From an uncultured Oscillospiraceae bacterium (GTDB lineage: Bacteria > Bacillota > Clostridia > Oscillospirales > Ruminococcaceae), in the NCBI GenBank assembly GCA_900542145.1, contig UQMF01000002.1, positions 62,001-126,000 on the forward strand: a DNA stretch of 64,000 bases, written 5' to 3'. Below the pieces are notes generated by a model. The model was not told the DNA's origin, did not search any database, and saw only the letters and a program-made list of their open reading frames with translations. Position numbers and translations under genes: made by a program. Positions 30,707 through 39,566 of the stretch are shown here, piece after piece; position 1 is the stretch's first letter, and every line of letters starts with the position of its first letter.

Positions 30707-31870
30707 TTATTTGCTGTTCTTGAGCCATTCTTCCGCAACTGCGTCAGCAACTGCGTTGGCAACGGATTTATCCAGAGCGCTGGGGATAATGTAATCCACG
30801 GAAAGCTTGTCGTCCGTAACCAGACCTGCGATAGCGTAAGCCGCAGCCAGCTTCATTTCCTCTGTGATAGCCTTTGCGCGTACTTTGAGAGCGCCCTTGA
30901 AGATACCCGGGAACACCAGGACGTTGTTTATCTGGTTCGGGAAGTCGCTGCGTCCTGTGCCGACAATGTAAGCGCCGCTCTGTTTTGCGAGGTCGTAGGT
31001 GATCTCCGGCTCGGGATTTGCCATCGGGAAGAGTACGGGCTTCTCCGCCATGGACTGAACCATCTCGGGAGTTACGAGGTTCGGCTTGGAAACGCCAACG
31101 AATGCGTCAGCGCCCCTGAGCGCGTCCACAAGGTTGCCCTTGATGTTGCGCTTGTTGGTGAGCTTCGCGATTTCTGCGTGCGCAGGATTCGTGTAGTTTT
31201 CGTCGCGGTTGATAATTCCGCAGAGGTCCACCATGATGAGGTCGCCTACGCCGAGCTTCAGCAGGAACTTGCCGATGGCGATTCCTGCGGAGCCTGCGCC
31301 GTTGATTACGACCGTGATGTCGGAAAGCTTCTTGCCGGCAAGCTTGATCGCGTTGATCATAGCGGCGCCGACAACGATCGCGGTTCCGTGCTGATCGTCG
31401 TGGAATACTGGGATATCAAGCTTTTCCTTGAGCTTGGCTTCAATCTCGAAGCAGCGCGGCGCGGAGATGTCCTCCAGGTTGATTCCGCCGAAGCTGTCGG
31501 AGATAAGCTCTATGGTGCGGACTATCTCATCGGGATCCTTGCTCTTTATACAGAGAGGGAATGCGTCCACATCGCCGAATTCCTTGAACAGGCAGCACTT
31601 GCCCTCCATAACGGGCATGCCGGCAAGTCCGCCGATGTCGCCCAGTCCGAGGACAGCGGTGCCATCGGTGATGACTGCAACGAGGTTGCTGCGGCGTGTG
31701 AGTTTGTAGGAAAGCTCTGGATCCTTTGCGATCTCCAGGCAGGGCTGCGCAACGCCTGGAGTATATGCGAGGGAGAGATCCTCACGGGTATTGATGGGCG
31801 CACGGGAGATTACCTCCAGCTTTCCGCCCCATTCGTAGTGCTTCTGAAGTGCTTTTTCTTTGATGTCCAT
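30707..31870 (-). CDS. NAD(P)-dependent malic enzyme
   Basis: A 387-residue oxidative decarboxylase converting malate to pyruvate. The segments LSLAYTPGVAQPCLEI, TDGTAVLGLGDIGGLAG and PVFHDDQHGTAIV are signature regions; a Rossmann motif NGAGSAGIAIG follows. It is the short bacterial type without a phosphotransacetylase domain. It supplies pyruvate and reducing power. Second gene of the PHP-malic enzyme-TSCPD-metF-reactivase operon. Confidence 0.95.
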   Translation of the reverse strand: MDIKEKALQKHYEWGGKLEVISRAPINTREDLSLAYTPGVAQPCLEIAKDPELSYKLTRRSNLVAVITDGTAVLGLGDIGGLAGMPVMEGKCCLFKEFGDVDAFPLCIKSKDPDEIVRTIELISDSFGGINLEDISAPRCFEIEAKLKEKLDIPVFHDDQHGTAIVVGAAMINAIKLAGKKLSDITVVINGAGSAGIAIGKFLLKLGVGDLIMVDLCGIINRDENYTNPAHAEIAKLTNKRNIKGNLVDALRGADAFVGVSKPNLVTPEMVQSMAEKPVLFPMANPEPEITYDLAKQSGAYIVGTGRSDFPNQINNVLVFPGIFKGALKVRAKAITEEMKLAAAYAIAGLVTDDKLSVDYIIPSALDKSVANAVADAVAEEWLKNSK

Positions 31871-31903
31871 TGTCTTGTCCTTCTTTTGAGTTATATCAAG
31901 GGA

Positions 31904-32752
31904 TCATGCTTTGCCCTTATGATTGATGATCTTTCCGAGGGATTCCTCAGGAGTAAGGTTAGAGCCGATCTGGATAGCGTAGTGATTGTAGAACCCGTGG
32001 AAATCCGAGCCGCCGGTGGTAAGCAGACCGTGCTCAGCGGCGATCTTCTGGAGTTCCTCCTGGTACGCGGAGTCAGCGCTCTGGTGCCATACCTCCACGC
32101 CGTCGATCTCGCGTTTCGCAGCAAGCTCCTCAAGGAGCTCGGTGCTGTCGTAAACCTTCGGGTGTGCCATAACTGAGATACCGCCGGAAGCGCGTATCAG
32201 CGTGGTGACAAAGTGCACGTCAGGGTAGAAATCCGCCTCGGAAGCCACTTCCGCTGCGCAGATACCCTCCTTCGCATCGAAGATGGAATCGTACACGTCG
32301 CCGTAAAGCTCGGTGGTGTATCCGTAGTCCATAAGCGCGTGCATTATGTGGCACTTGTAAATCGCCTTGCTTCCTGCTGAGTAACGCAGAATGCTTTCCA
32401 GGGTGATGGGGTACTTATCCAGTACCTTCACCGCCATGCGCTTGCCAAGTTCCATTCTACCGGTGGAGGTGCGCAGGCAGAGTCCCTCGAGCCTGTCGGG
32501 CTTTGCGGGCATATAGCACAGTATATGTACCTTTTTCTTGCGGTCGTTGTCGAACGCGGAGAATTCCACCGCCGGGATAACATTCACGTTGTAGCGCTTT
32601 CCGAGAACTGCGGAACGTGAAAGGGAAGCCAGGCTGTCGTGATCGGTTATTGCAAGGCAGCGGACATCGTTTCTGTCCGCCTGGCGGATCACATCGGAAA
32701 TACCGAGCGAACCGTCTGAAATCGTGGTATGGCAATGCAGATCAGCTTTCAT
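31904..32752 (-). CDS. PHP-domain phosphoesterase
   Basis: A 282-residue protein of the PHP family (trpH/RNase AM-like). Metal ligands are visible in ADLHCHTTISDGSL, ITDHDSL, a VMAHPKVY segment and a late GGSDFHG. Relatives hydrolyse 5'-terminal or 3',5'-bisphosphate nucleotides; the substrate here is not certain. It is the first gene of the operon behind the promoter at 32856-32884. Confidence 0.87.
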   Translation of the reverse strand: MKADLHCHTTISDGSLGISDVIRQADRNDVRCLAITDHDSLASLSRSAVLGKRYNVNVIPAVEFSAFDNDRKKKVHILCYMPAKPDRLEGLCLRTSTGRMELGKRMAVKVLDKYPITLESILRYSAGSKAIYKCHIMHALMDYGYTTELYGDVYDSIFDAKEGICAAEVASEADFYPDVHFVTTLIRASGGISVMAHPKVYDSTELLEELAAKREIDGVEVWHQSADSAYQEELQKIAAEHGLLTTGGSDFHGFYNHYAIQIGSNLTPEESLGKIINHKGKA

Positions 32753-32855
32753 TAAGTCACCTCGTCTGTAATTGGATCCGGCAGGCGCCGGAAATCAGGG
32801 ACGTTCGGAGGTGTCGTGCTTCCAGTCAGCTGACAGGAGCACATACACTATTAAA

Positions 32856-32884
32856 TATTATACCACGAATGCTGATTTAATGCA
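32856..32884 (-). promoter_or_regulatory. Promoter of the PHP-malic enzyme-metF operon
   Basis: On the minus strand, TTGCAT (32879-32884) and TATAAT (32856-32861) with a 17-bp spacer. The 314-bp gap to the divergent LysR gene also holds a CTGACA...TGTCAG dyad (32931-32956), a possible LysR-type site; no small gene was seen. Confidence 0.78.
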
Positions 32885-33006
32885 AGTGTTTTTTTACGAT
32901 TTCATCAATTTAATGTATTGAGGTGGCATAACTGACAATTGTGCAATAACCTGTCAGCCGGATTATAGCCCTGTCCTATTACCAACCAGGCAGTATATAA
33001 AAACTG

Positions 33007-33035
33007 TTGACATATCCGGCAGTCAGTAGTATAAT
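33007..33035 (+). promoter_or_regulatory. Promoter of the LysR gene
   Basis: TTGACA (33007-33012) and TATAAT (33030-33035) with a 17-bp spacer, about 30 bp before the start. Confidence 0.83.
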
Positions 33036-33066
33036 AATGTATATAAAACATCAGAGAGGGAATACC

Positions 33067-34011
33067 ATGACTTTACAGCAGATGAAATATGTACTGACTA
33101 TTGCCGAGGAAGGCTCCATGAACCGTGCGGCGGAGCGGCTTTTTATTTCTCAGCCGTCCCTTACCAGTTCTGTCAGAGAGCTTGAAAAAGAGATCGGAAT
33201 ACAGATATTTGTACGCAGCAGCCGTGGCGTTTCTGTCACCGCGGAGGGCGCAGATTTTCTGATGTACGTCCGGCAGGTGTATCAGCAGTATGAGCTTCTG
33301 CGGCAGAAATACGGCGAGAGCGGCGGCGCGCGCCGCCGGTTCGGGGTGTCCACGCAGCATTATTCCTTCGCCGTAAAGGCGTTTGTCGAGATGGTGAAGA
33401 ACTTCGGCACGCTGAATTTCGACTTTGCGATACGGGAAACCAGGACCATGGACGTGCTGAAGGACGTGGGAGGATTCCGCAGCGAGGTGGGGATAATCTA
33501 CCAGTGCGATTACAACCGCCGCATAATCGGGAAGATTCTGCACGACCTGGAACTGGAGTTCGTTCCGCTGATAGACTGCCGCGCGTATGTCTATCTCTGG
33601 AAGAACCACCCCCTGGCGAACGAGAAATCCATCGGCCTTGAGCAGCTGGCGGACTACCCCTGCCTGGTATTTGAGCAGGGCGACGGCGCCTCCGGATTCC
33701 TGGCGGAGGAGATACTCACGGACAACGACTATCCGAGAATGATACGCAGCACCGACCGCGCGACGCAGCTGAATCTCATGGTGGGACTTAACGGCTACAC
33801 GCTGTGCTCCGGAATAATCTGCGAGGAGTTGAACGGGAGCGAATACCGGGCGGTGCCGTTCCGGGAGGACGAGCACAACCGCAACACGACCATGCAGATA
33901 GGCTACGTTGTGAAGAAGCACAGTATCCTCAGCGACATTGCCGATGTGTACATAACCGAGGTGCGGCGTTATCTCAGTGCCTGCGGCGAACTGAAGGAGG
34001 ATAAGCGGTGA
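33067..34011 (+). CDS. LysR family transcriptional regulator
   Basis: A 314-residue regulator. The helix-turn-helix MTLQQMKYVLTIAEEGSMNRAAERLFISQPSLTSSV opens the protein, followed by the linker helix and a periplasmic-binding-like effector domain. The start at 33067 follows AGAGAGGG; upstream in-frame residues lie in the promoter. It overlaps the next small gene by a GTGA. The divergent PHP-metF operon is a possible target given the shared intergenic region. Confidence 0.92.
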   Translation: MTLQQMKYVLTIAEEGSMNRAAERLFISQPSLTSSVRELEKEIGIQIFVRSSRGVSVTAEGADFLMYVRQVYQQYELLRQKYGESGGARRRFGVSTQHYSFAVKAFVEMVKNFGTLNFDFAIRETRTMDVLKDVGGFRSEVGIIYQCDYNRRIIGKILHDLELEFVPLIDCRAYVYLWKNHPLANEKSIGLEQLADYPCLVFEQGDGASGFLAEEILTDNDYPRMIRSTDRATQLNLMVGLNGYTLCSGIICEELNGSEYRAVPFREDEHNRNTTMQIGYVVKKHSILSDIADVYITEVRRYLSACGELKEDKR

Positions 34012-34241
34012 AATACAGGTTTGATTACAGTGAGGTGCTCAGGCTCAAGGCAGCGTGCGCAGAGCGATTCCCGGATCATGTGCATTTTCACGACGGGTGC
34101 GGCGGTCAGTATTTCAACCTTGATTCGAAGAACGACGGGCTGCGGCGGTTCATCTGCGAATACTTCGAGGGGCAGGGAATGCGCGCGGATTTCTTTGAGG
34201 ACGAGATTACTTTCACGGTTTCTGGAAAAAACCGATCATAA
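34008..34241 (+). CDS. Small protein with HDGCGGQ motif
   Basis: A 77-residue cytoplasmic protein starting at GTG, with a 4-bp GTGA overlap with the LysR gene. It contains HVHFHDGCGGQYFNLD and a GLRRFICEYFEGQG helix. I recall similar short clostridial proteins with a conserved Asp-x-Cys-Gly-x-Gln stretch but know no function. The overlap implies it is made together with the regulator. Confidence 0.6.
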   Translation: MKYRFDYSEVLRLKAACAERFPDHVHFHDGCGGQYFNLDSKNDGLRRFICEYFEGQGMRADFFEDEITFTVSGKNRS

Positions 34242-34320
34242 ATCTTCATTTTTGGAGATTACTGCCGATAAATAAGATGATGGGGCTAACACTGGATTAT
34301 GCAGAAATTTACTTTTCCTA

Positions 34321-34349
34321 TTGACTTGAACGGGAAAATATTATATAAT
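34321..34349 (+). promoter_or_regulatory. Promoter of the large dockerin gene
   Basis: TTGACT (34321-34326) and TATAAT (34344-34349) with a 17-bp spacer, 35 bp before the ATG; GGAGG precedes the start. Confidence 0.85.
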
Positions 34350-34384
34350 TATAACGTATACTTGGTATATACGGAGGTATTGGT

Positions 34385-37300
34385 ATGAAGATCAGAAATA
34401 AGATTGCGGCTGCGTTCACGGCAGCGGCGTTGATGTTTACAATGACCGATCCGGCGGCGCTCGGCGGAATGCTGAACGCGGCAAGTACGGCGTTTGCGGC
34501 GATCCCTGTAAGCCAGATAGAGCTGTCGTCCAGCAAGCCGCTGAGTTCACCGGTAGCAGACCAGGCGCTGTGGGATTCCAGCGCCATCAGCGTGAACGGA
34601 AGCCAGGTTTCTTCCGGAGATACAAGAGTCGAGTGGTACCGCGAGGACGGCACCCAGGAAACAGGCGGCGTTGCCGATTATAACGAAAAATACTATGTTA
34701 CATTGAAATTCCGTCTTGCGCAGGGATATGAAGCAGCAAGCAGCGTAACGCTCTATTATTACACTGTCGAGGACGGCGCCACCGCCCAGAACGTCGCTAT
34801 GGTCAAGGACGGAGATTACCTGACTGGTACGATATACTTCAAATCACGCACCGGGCTTCCGAATGCGGAGCAGGCTGTATTTCCTTCAGCAACTACCAAT
34901 CGAACTGGTATTGATATGCCTGTGTATTCTAACAAGAACAACATTCTTGATAAGCTGCCTAAATACGCAACTATACTTACAGGAACAAGTTCTCATCGTG
35001 GTAATCCAATTGAAAACGTGAAGATAAACTGGACGAATTCTGCGGGAAACTTTGTTTTCGAAAAGGGAACGTTCAGCGAGGACGACGTAAACGGACAGGA
35101 ATTCACGTTGACTGGCTCGGTTTCGATGGCAGGCTACAGCCAGTACATCAATAACCCCGCGGCTTCGTTCAATCTGTATTGTATCGTAAGGATCGCAGCC
35201 GCAGACCAGCTGCTTCCGCCGGAGCCGCGTGATGATACCCCGGCTGGTGAATATAAATCTAACATGACCGTCTACCTCATCACCACCGAGGGTACCATCT
35301 ACTACACCGTCAGCGAGAGCAAGGACGGCGCGAACCCCGTCGGCGGAAACGCTGCGCACAAGTATTCCAACGGTATCCCGCTCGCGGGCGTTGAGGGAGA
35401 CACCAAGACGTTCTACATAAAGGCGCTGTCCTACGATCCCAAGAAGCTCACCAGTGAGATCGCGACCTACGTTTATACCATAACCCTGGAACCGTCGTCG
35501 CTTACAAATATTCCGGAGGTACACCTGATCATTGACCCACCTGTCGGTGGTCAGCCCCTCGACACCACTGCGGAATTCGACCCGGAGCCTAAGGGCGTTG
35601 CTGTGAAATCCGCAGTCGCGTGGATAGGAAGCGTTATGAACGGCCGCGCCGACTATAACAGCTCCTATTCCGTCAGCGTTCAGCTCACTCCGAAGAATAT
35701 GTACGCCTTCAACAAGACCCAGGCGTACGTCAACGGAAGCCTCGCGAACTGCTCCACCAACGAATCCGGTACGCTGACCGTGACATACAAGTTCCCGGGC
35801 AGGACCGGAAAGCTGGCGCTTTACAGGGTTATTCCGCCGGCGGATACCGTTGTGGTTGACAACGGCACGGATATAAAGGAGATCGGCGACCGGCTGCCGA
35901 CCATGCTTGACGTGGAGGCACCCGAGGGAACTCTTCTGGAGGATCAGTACCCGGTAAGGTGGGATCTCAATACTTCTGAGCCTTTGTATGACCCGAAGCT
36001 CGCAAAGTCCCAGACATTCACGCTGACTGGTACTGTCACCATGCCGGACTTCATCACCTATAAAGAGGACCAGAACAAGGTCAAGGTAAATGTATTCGTC
36101 GGCGCTGCCGGCGCGCTGGCATGGCCTACCGCCGCTCCGTCGGATTCCACCCAGGGACACATGTTCTATGACGCGGTGGACGTTACGCTGTCGGCTTCCG
36201 AGGGCGCAACGATATACTACACGATCGGCGAGAACAAGGACGCCGAGGTTCCAACAGTCACCGGAGGCAGAGCGTACAACGCGCCCATCAGGCTGTACGG
36301 AAATCCCGGCGAGGTAACTACTTACTACATCAAGGCTATTGCCACCGCTCCCGGAAAGAATGACAGCCCGGTAAACTCCTTTGTGTATACGATAACGCTC
36401 CCGAAGCGCACGGTCGCGGATCCTACTGCGAATTACGCGTCTGGAACCTATCAGCAGTCGCTGGACATTGCTCTGAACTGCACCACAGTAGGCTCCGATA
36501 TCTACTACACCACCGACCCATCTGCTAAGCTGGCGGAATTTGTGAAGTACACCGGCGTATTCAGGCTCGCAGGTCAGGCGAACAGCACCAAGACTTATAA
36601 CATCAGATTCTATGCGCTTGACCCCAGTGGAAAGATGATACCGTCAAATGTCGTTTCAAGGGACTATACACTTTCCCTGCCGAAGAACAAGGCACTGGCA
36701 CCATATCCGAACTATACTTCCGGTGTGGCGTATGAAAAGAGCATAAGCATTACGCTGAAGTGCGATACTCCGAATACCAAGATATATTATACGCTGAACG
36801 GCAAGGATCCTTCCGTCAGCGGAAACGGTACAGAGTACAAGAATGCGTTCACACTCAAATATGTGAAGAACGAGGTTACCACCTACACTCTCAAGGCGTA
36901 TGCGGTATGCTCTGATCTTAACGTGGATCCCAGCCCCGTAGTCACCTACACCTACACCATGGGTGTGGACTACGGCGTGAAGTCCATAAAGATCACGAAG
37001 CGCCCGAACAAATCCTCTTACTACCTGGGCGAGAGTCTTAATGCGTACGGCGGTAAGATTGAGGTAACATACGACGATGGCACAACTGAAACCATCGACA
37101 TGGACGAGGACATGATTGATGATTTCGACAACTGGACTATCGGTCAGCAGACTCTGACGGTATATTACAAGGGCTGCACCGCGAAGTTCAACGTAGTTGT
37201 CAGAAAACGCCCGTCAGCAAGCACTGAACCGGACACACCGTCCAATCCTGCTAAACCGACTGACTCGGATAAGCCGAAGGACGACACTACCACGACTGAC

Positions 37301-38017
37301 GACAGCGAAACAGTATCCGCTCCCGTTGTTGACGGAACCACTGTCAAGGGATGGACGCAGATACAGAAGAAGATAGCTGCGGCAGAAAAAGGCTCCCGTG
37401 TAAAGATCAAGCTTAATGGCACGACCTCCGTTCCTGCGGACGTGATCAATTCCGCCATCAAGCGTAAATTAACGCTGGAGTTCATCGTAAACGACAACAT
37501 CAGCTGGGTAGTCGATACCGGAAAGCTCAAAAAGACCGTAGCAAGCTTCAGCGCCGGAATCAAGACCAGGGACGTTTATATCCCGTCTGTGCTTATCGAC
37601 AACGCCGGTGGAAGCGAGGTCATGAGGATGCACACCTACGGCGCAAATAAGATAGGCGCAGTCCTCTATGTCAAGACCGGAAGCAAGATCAGAAACCGCT
37701 TCGCTAACCTGTTCCGCTACAATGAGGACAGAGAAAAGCTGGAGTTCCAGGATACGTCAAAGGTTTCCACAAGTACAGGCATTGCAACACTGGTACCCTC
37801 CGCAGGCGGCGAGTATGTGGTGATGCTGGATACCCAGACAAGACTTCCCGGCGATGCTGACAACAGCACAACGATCGACGCCCGGGACGCTGCTGCAATA
37901 CTCAAGGCGATCGTAGTCAGCAGCGACATTGACGACAGCTGGGACTACAACGGCGATGGATTCGTCAACGCCATCGACAGCGCAAAGATACTCAAGGCTG
38001 TTGTGGGCGCCAAGTAA
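34385..38017 (+). CDS. Secreted multidomain dockerin protein
   Basis: A 1,210-residue exported protein. A signal peptide (about residues 1-38, ending STAFA) leads to several repeats of a chitobiase/FN3-like module (recurring TIYYT...N...TYYIKA...Y.YTITL), then an Ig-like Big_3-type domain (KSIKITKRPNKSSYYLGE), a Pro/Thr/Asp linker, a domain common before dockerins in Ruminococcus-type proteins, and a C-terminal type I dockerin (~1155-1210) with both calcium loops (DADNSTTIDARD and DYNGDGFVNAID). No catalytic module was recognised. It would bind a cohesin partner at the cell surface or in a cellulosome; a structural or adhesive role is inferred. Confidence 0.88.
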   Translation: MKIRNKIAAAFTAAALMFTMTDPAALGGMLNAASTAFAAIPVSQIELSSSKPLSSPVADQALWDSSAISVNGSQVSSGDTRVEWYREDGTQETGGVADYNEKYYVTLKFRLAQGYEAASSVTLYYYTVEDGATAQNVAMVKDGDYLTGTIYFKSRTGLPNAEQAVFPSATTNRTGIDMPVYSNKNNILDKLPKYATILTGTSSHRGNPIENVKINWTNSAGNFVFEKGTFSEDDVNGQEFTLTGSVSMAGYSQYINNPAASFNLYCIVRIAAADQLLPPEPRDDTPAGEYKSNMTVYLITTEGTIYYTVSESKDGANPVGGNAAHKYSNGIPLAGVEGDTKTFYIKALSYDPKKLTSEIATYVYTITLEPSSLTNIPEVHLIIDPPVGGQPLDTTAEFDPEPKGVAVKSAVAWIGSVMNGRADYNSSYSVSVQLTPKNMYAFNKTQAYVNGSLANCSTNESGTLTVTYKFPGRTGKLALYRVIPPADTVVVDNGTDIKEIGDRLPTMLDVEAPEGTLLEDQYPVRWDLNTSEPLYDPKLAKSQTFTLTGTVTMPDFITYKEDQNKVKVNVFVGAAGALAWPTAAPSDSTQGHMFYDAVDVTLSASEGATIYYTIGENKDAEVPTVTGGRAYNAPIRLYGNPGEVTTYYIKAIATAPGKNDSPVNSFVYTITLPKRTVADPTANYASGTYQQSLDIALNCTTVGSDIYYTTDPSAKLAEFVKYTGVFRLAGQANSTKTYNIRFYALDPSGKMIPSNVVSRDYTLSLPKNKALAPYPNYTSGVAYEKSISITLKCDTPNTKIYYTLNGKDPSVSGNGTEYKNAFTLKYVKNEVTTYTLKAYAVCSDLNVDPSPVVTYTYTMGVDYGVKSIKITKRPNKSSYYLGESLNAYGGKIEVTYDDGTTETIDMDEDMIDDFDNWTIGQQTLTVYYKGCTAKFNVVVRKRPSASTEPDTPSNPAKPTDSDKPKDDTTTTDDSETVSAPVVDGTTVKGWTQIQKKIAAAEKGSRVKIKLNGTTSVPADVINSAIKRKLTLEFIVNDNISWVVDTGKLKKTVASFSAGIKTRDVYIPSVLIDNAGGSEVMRMHTYGANKIGAVLYVKTGSKIRNRFANLFRYNEDREKLEFQDTSKVSTSTGIATLVPSAGGEYVVMLDTQTRLPGDADNSTTIDARDAAAILKAIVVSSDIDDSWDYNGDGFVNAIDSAKILKAVVGAK

Positions 38018-38023
38018 TATAAT

Positions 38024-38053
38024 AACGCGGCACTGTTACGGTGCCGCGTTTTG
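38024..38053 (+). terminator. Terminator of the dockerin gene
   Basis: Perfect stem AACGCGGCAC (38024-38033)/GTGCCGCGTT (38041-38050) followed by TTTG. Confidence 0.82.
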
Positions 38054-38056
38054 CTA

Positions 38057-38085
38057 TTGATTTTTGTGGGAAAATGTGATACAAT
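38057..38085 (+). promoter_or_regulatory. Promoter of the gene at 38126
   Basis: TTGATT (38057-38062) and TACAAT (38080-38085) with a 17-bp spacer and an extended -10. Confidence 0.72.
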
Positions 38086-38125
38086 AGGTTATACCCTAGT
38101 AAATCAATAGGAAAGGAACACTGAA

Positions 38126-38668
38126 ATGGACTACAAAATGCTTGAGGATAACCTCGCAGATGTGATACTTGAAGCGCAGCTGAAGCTGGGATACGAGGGC
38201 AGGAGCATGAGCATGAACTATCCGCTGCAATCGCTCAACCGGCTGCTGGGTACTTCCGAGGACGGCGAGGGAATGAAGCGGCTGCTCGACGGATTCGCGG
38301 ACTTTGCGCAGGAGCGGCTGGGCAGGGTGGAATACAGCCGGCATGACGGCGACATATTCCGGCTGTGCGTTCCGGAGAAGGGCGTGGAGTATATCCATGG
38401 GCTGTCCGGGAGCGCTTCCTCCGGATTCCTGGCGGAACTAATCGCGCAGGTTAAGCAGCCGGGAACCACCATGGAGCAGGTGCTGGAGATATTCCGCAGG
38501 CACTCCGACAGGGTGCATGTCGAGGATTCCGACAGTGGGGAGTTCGACAAACTTGTTTATTTTGAGGACGGAATCCCGGACGATCACTTATACTGTCTGA
38601 CTGACGAGGGAATATGCGTTACCTACCACCGCTTCACCCGGGAGGATTATACTGATCTTGGGTTCTGA
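38126..38668 (+). CDS. Conserved hypothetical protein, DUF3877-like
   Basis: A 180-residue soluble acidic protein. The N-terminal EAQLKLGYEGRSMSMNYPL and the FDKLVYFEDGIPDDHLYC segment resemble the clostridial DUF3877 family, of unknown function. It has its own promoter, AGGAAAGG before the ATG, and a terminator 10 bp after the stop, so it is a single-gene unit. Confidence 0.5.
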   Translation: MDYKMLEDNLADVILEAQLKLGYEGRSMSMNYPLQSLNRLLGTSEDGEGMKRLLDGFADFAQERLGRVEYSRHDGDIFRLCVPEKGVEYIHGLSGSASSGFLAELIAQVKQPGTTMEQVLEIFRRHSDRVHVEDSDSGEFDKLVYFEDGIPDDHLYCLTDEGICVTYHRFTREDYTDLGF

Positions 38669-38677
38669 TAAAAAAGC

Positions 38678-38700
38678 GAGGGCGTCAGCCCTCATTTTTT
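38678..38700. terminator. Shared terminator
   Basis: GAGGGC/GCCCTC with a 4-nt loop and T-run (38678-38700). The minus-strand transporter stop codon lies inside it, so it ends both convergent units. Confidence 0.75.
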
Positions 38701-39566
38701 ATGTGATGTCGGTTATTGTACTTGAACATAATGAATGCCGCCACTATTATAATGATATACCCCACGAAACTCAGTATATCCGGTACCTGACCGAACACGA
38801 TGAGTCCGAGAAGAGCGGCGAAGATGATCTGCGAGTAGTCGTAGATGGACACTTCCTTTGCCGGCGCGTAGGAGTACGCAGTGGTAATGCAGAACTGCGC
38901 TATCGCCGCGCTTACTCCTGCTCCGACCAGCATAAGCAGCTGCTGCCAGGACGGCATGACGAACTGCGCGATAGTAAGCGGAAGCGCCGCCAGCGTAGAG
39001 AACGCCGAGAAGAAGAACACGATGTAGAATCCCTTCACGCCCTTGTTTGTCGCCCTTCTTACGAAGGTGTAGGCAGCGCCGGCGCACATTCCGCCGCAGA
39101 ATCCTGCGATGGAGGGGAACAGCGCCGCGTTGGCGAAGGTGGGCTTGATGACGAAAAGCGCTCCGGCGAACGCCATCAGAATGATACCCCACTGTACCTT
39201 GTTTGCGCGCTCTTTCAGCAGGAAAGTTGAGAACACTATCGCGAAGAACGGCGACATCTTGTTCAGCAGGGAAGCGTCTGAAAGATCAAGCCTGTCGATG
39301 GCGTAGAAGTTGCAGATTACCCCGGCGTAGCCGAACACGGAGCGGCAGATAACGTCCAGCCGTGCGCCCTTTGGTGGAATCACGGAGCAGCGGTTCTTTA
39401 TCATTGCTCCAGACGCAATGAACAGCGCGAAGAAGTTCCGGAAGAAGGTTTTTTCAAAAGTCGGAATGTTTCCCGAAAGCCGCACGAACATGTTCATCAG
39501 CGCAAAGAAGAACGCCGAAGCGATCAGAAACAATACAGCGCGGCGGAGTTTTCTTGAATCAGCCAT
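38685..39566 (-). CDS. EamA-family (DMT) transporter
   Basis: A 293-residue ten-helix membrane protein of the drug/metabolite transporter superfamily with two EamA repeats (DLSDASLLNKMSPFFAIVFS in the first, YDYSQIIFAALLG in the second). The substrate is unknown. It overlaps the pyridoxamine kinase gene by 8 bp, which hints at transport of a vitamin B6 form or related compound; this is inference only. Confidence 0.9.
   Translation of the reverse strand: MADSRKLRRAVLFLIASAFFFALMNMFVRLSGNIPTFEKTFFRNFFALFIASGAMIKNRCSVIPPKGARLDVICRSVFGYAGVICNFYAIDRLDLSDASLLNKMSPFFAIVFSTFLLKERANKVQWGIILMAFAGALFVIKPTFANAALFPSIAGFCGGMCAGAAYTFVRRATNKGVKGFYIVFFFSAFSTLAALPLTIAQFVMPSWQQLLMLVGAGVSAAIAQFCITTAYSYAPAKEVSIYDYSQIIFAALLGLIVFGQVPDILSFVGYIIIIVAAFIMFKYNNRHHIKNEG

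Noticed and set aside
34886..36160. 424-codon antisense frame in the dockerin gene
   Set aside because: Arg/Val-rich translation with no recognisable motif, wholly inside a well-supported gene.
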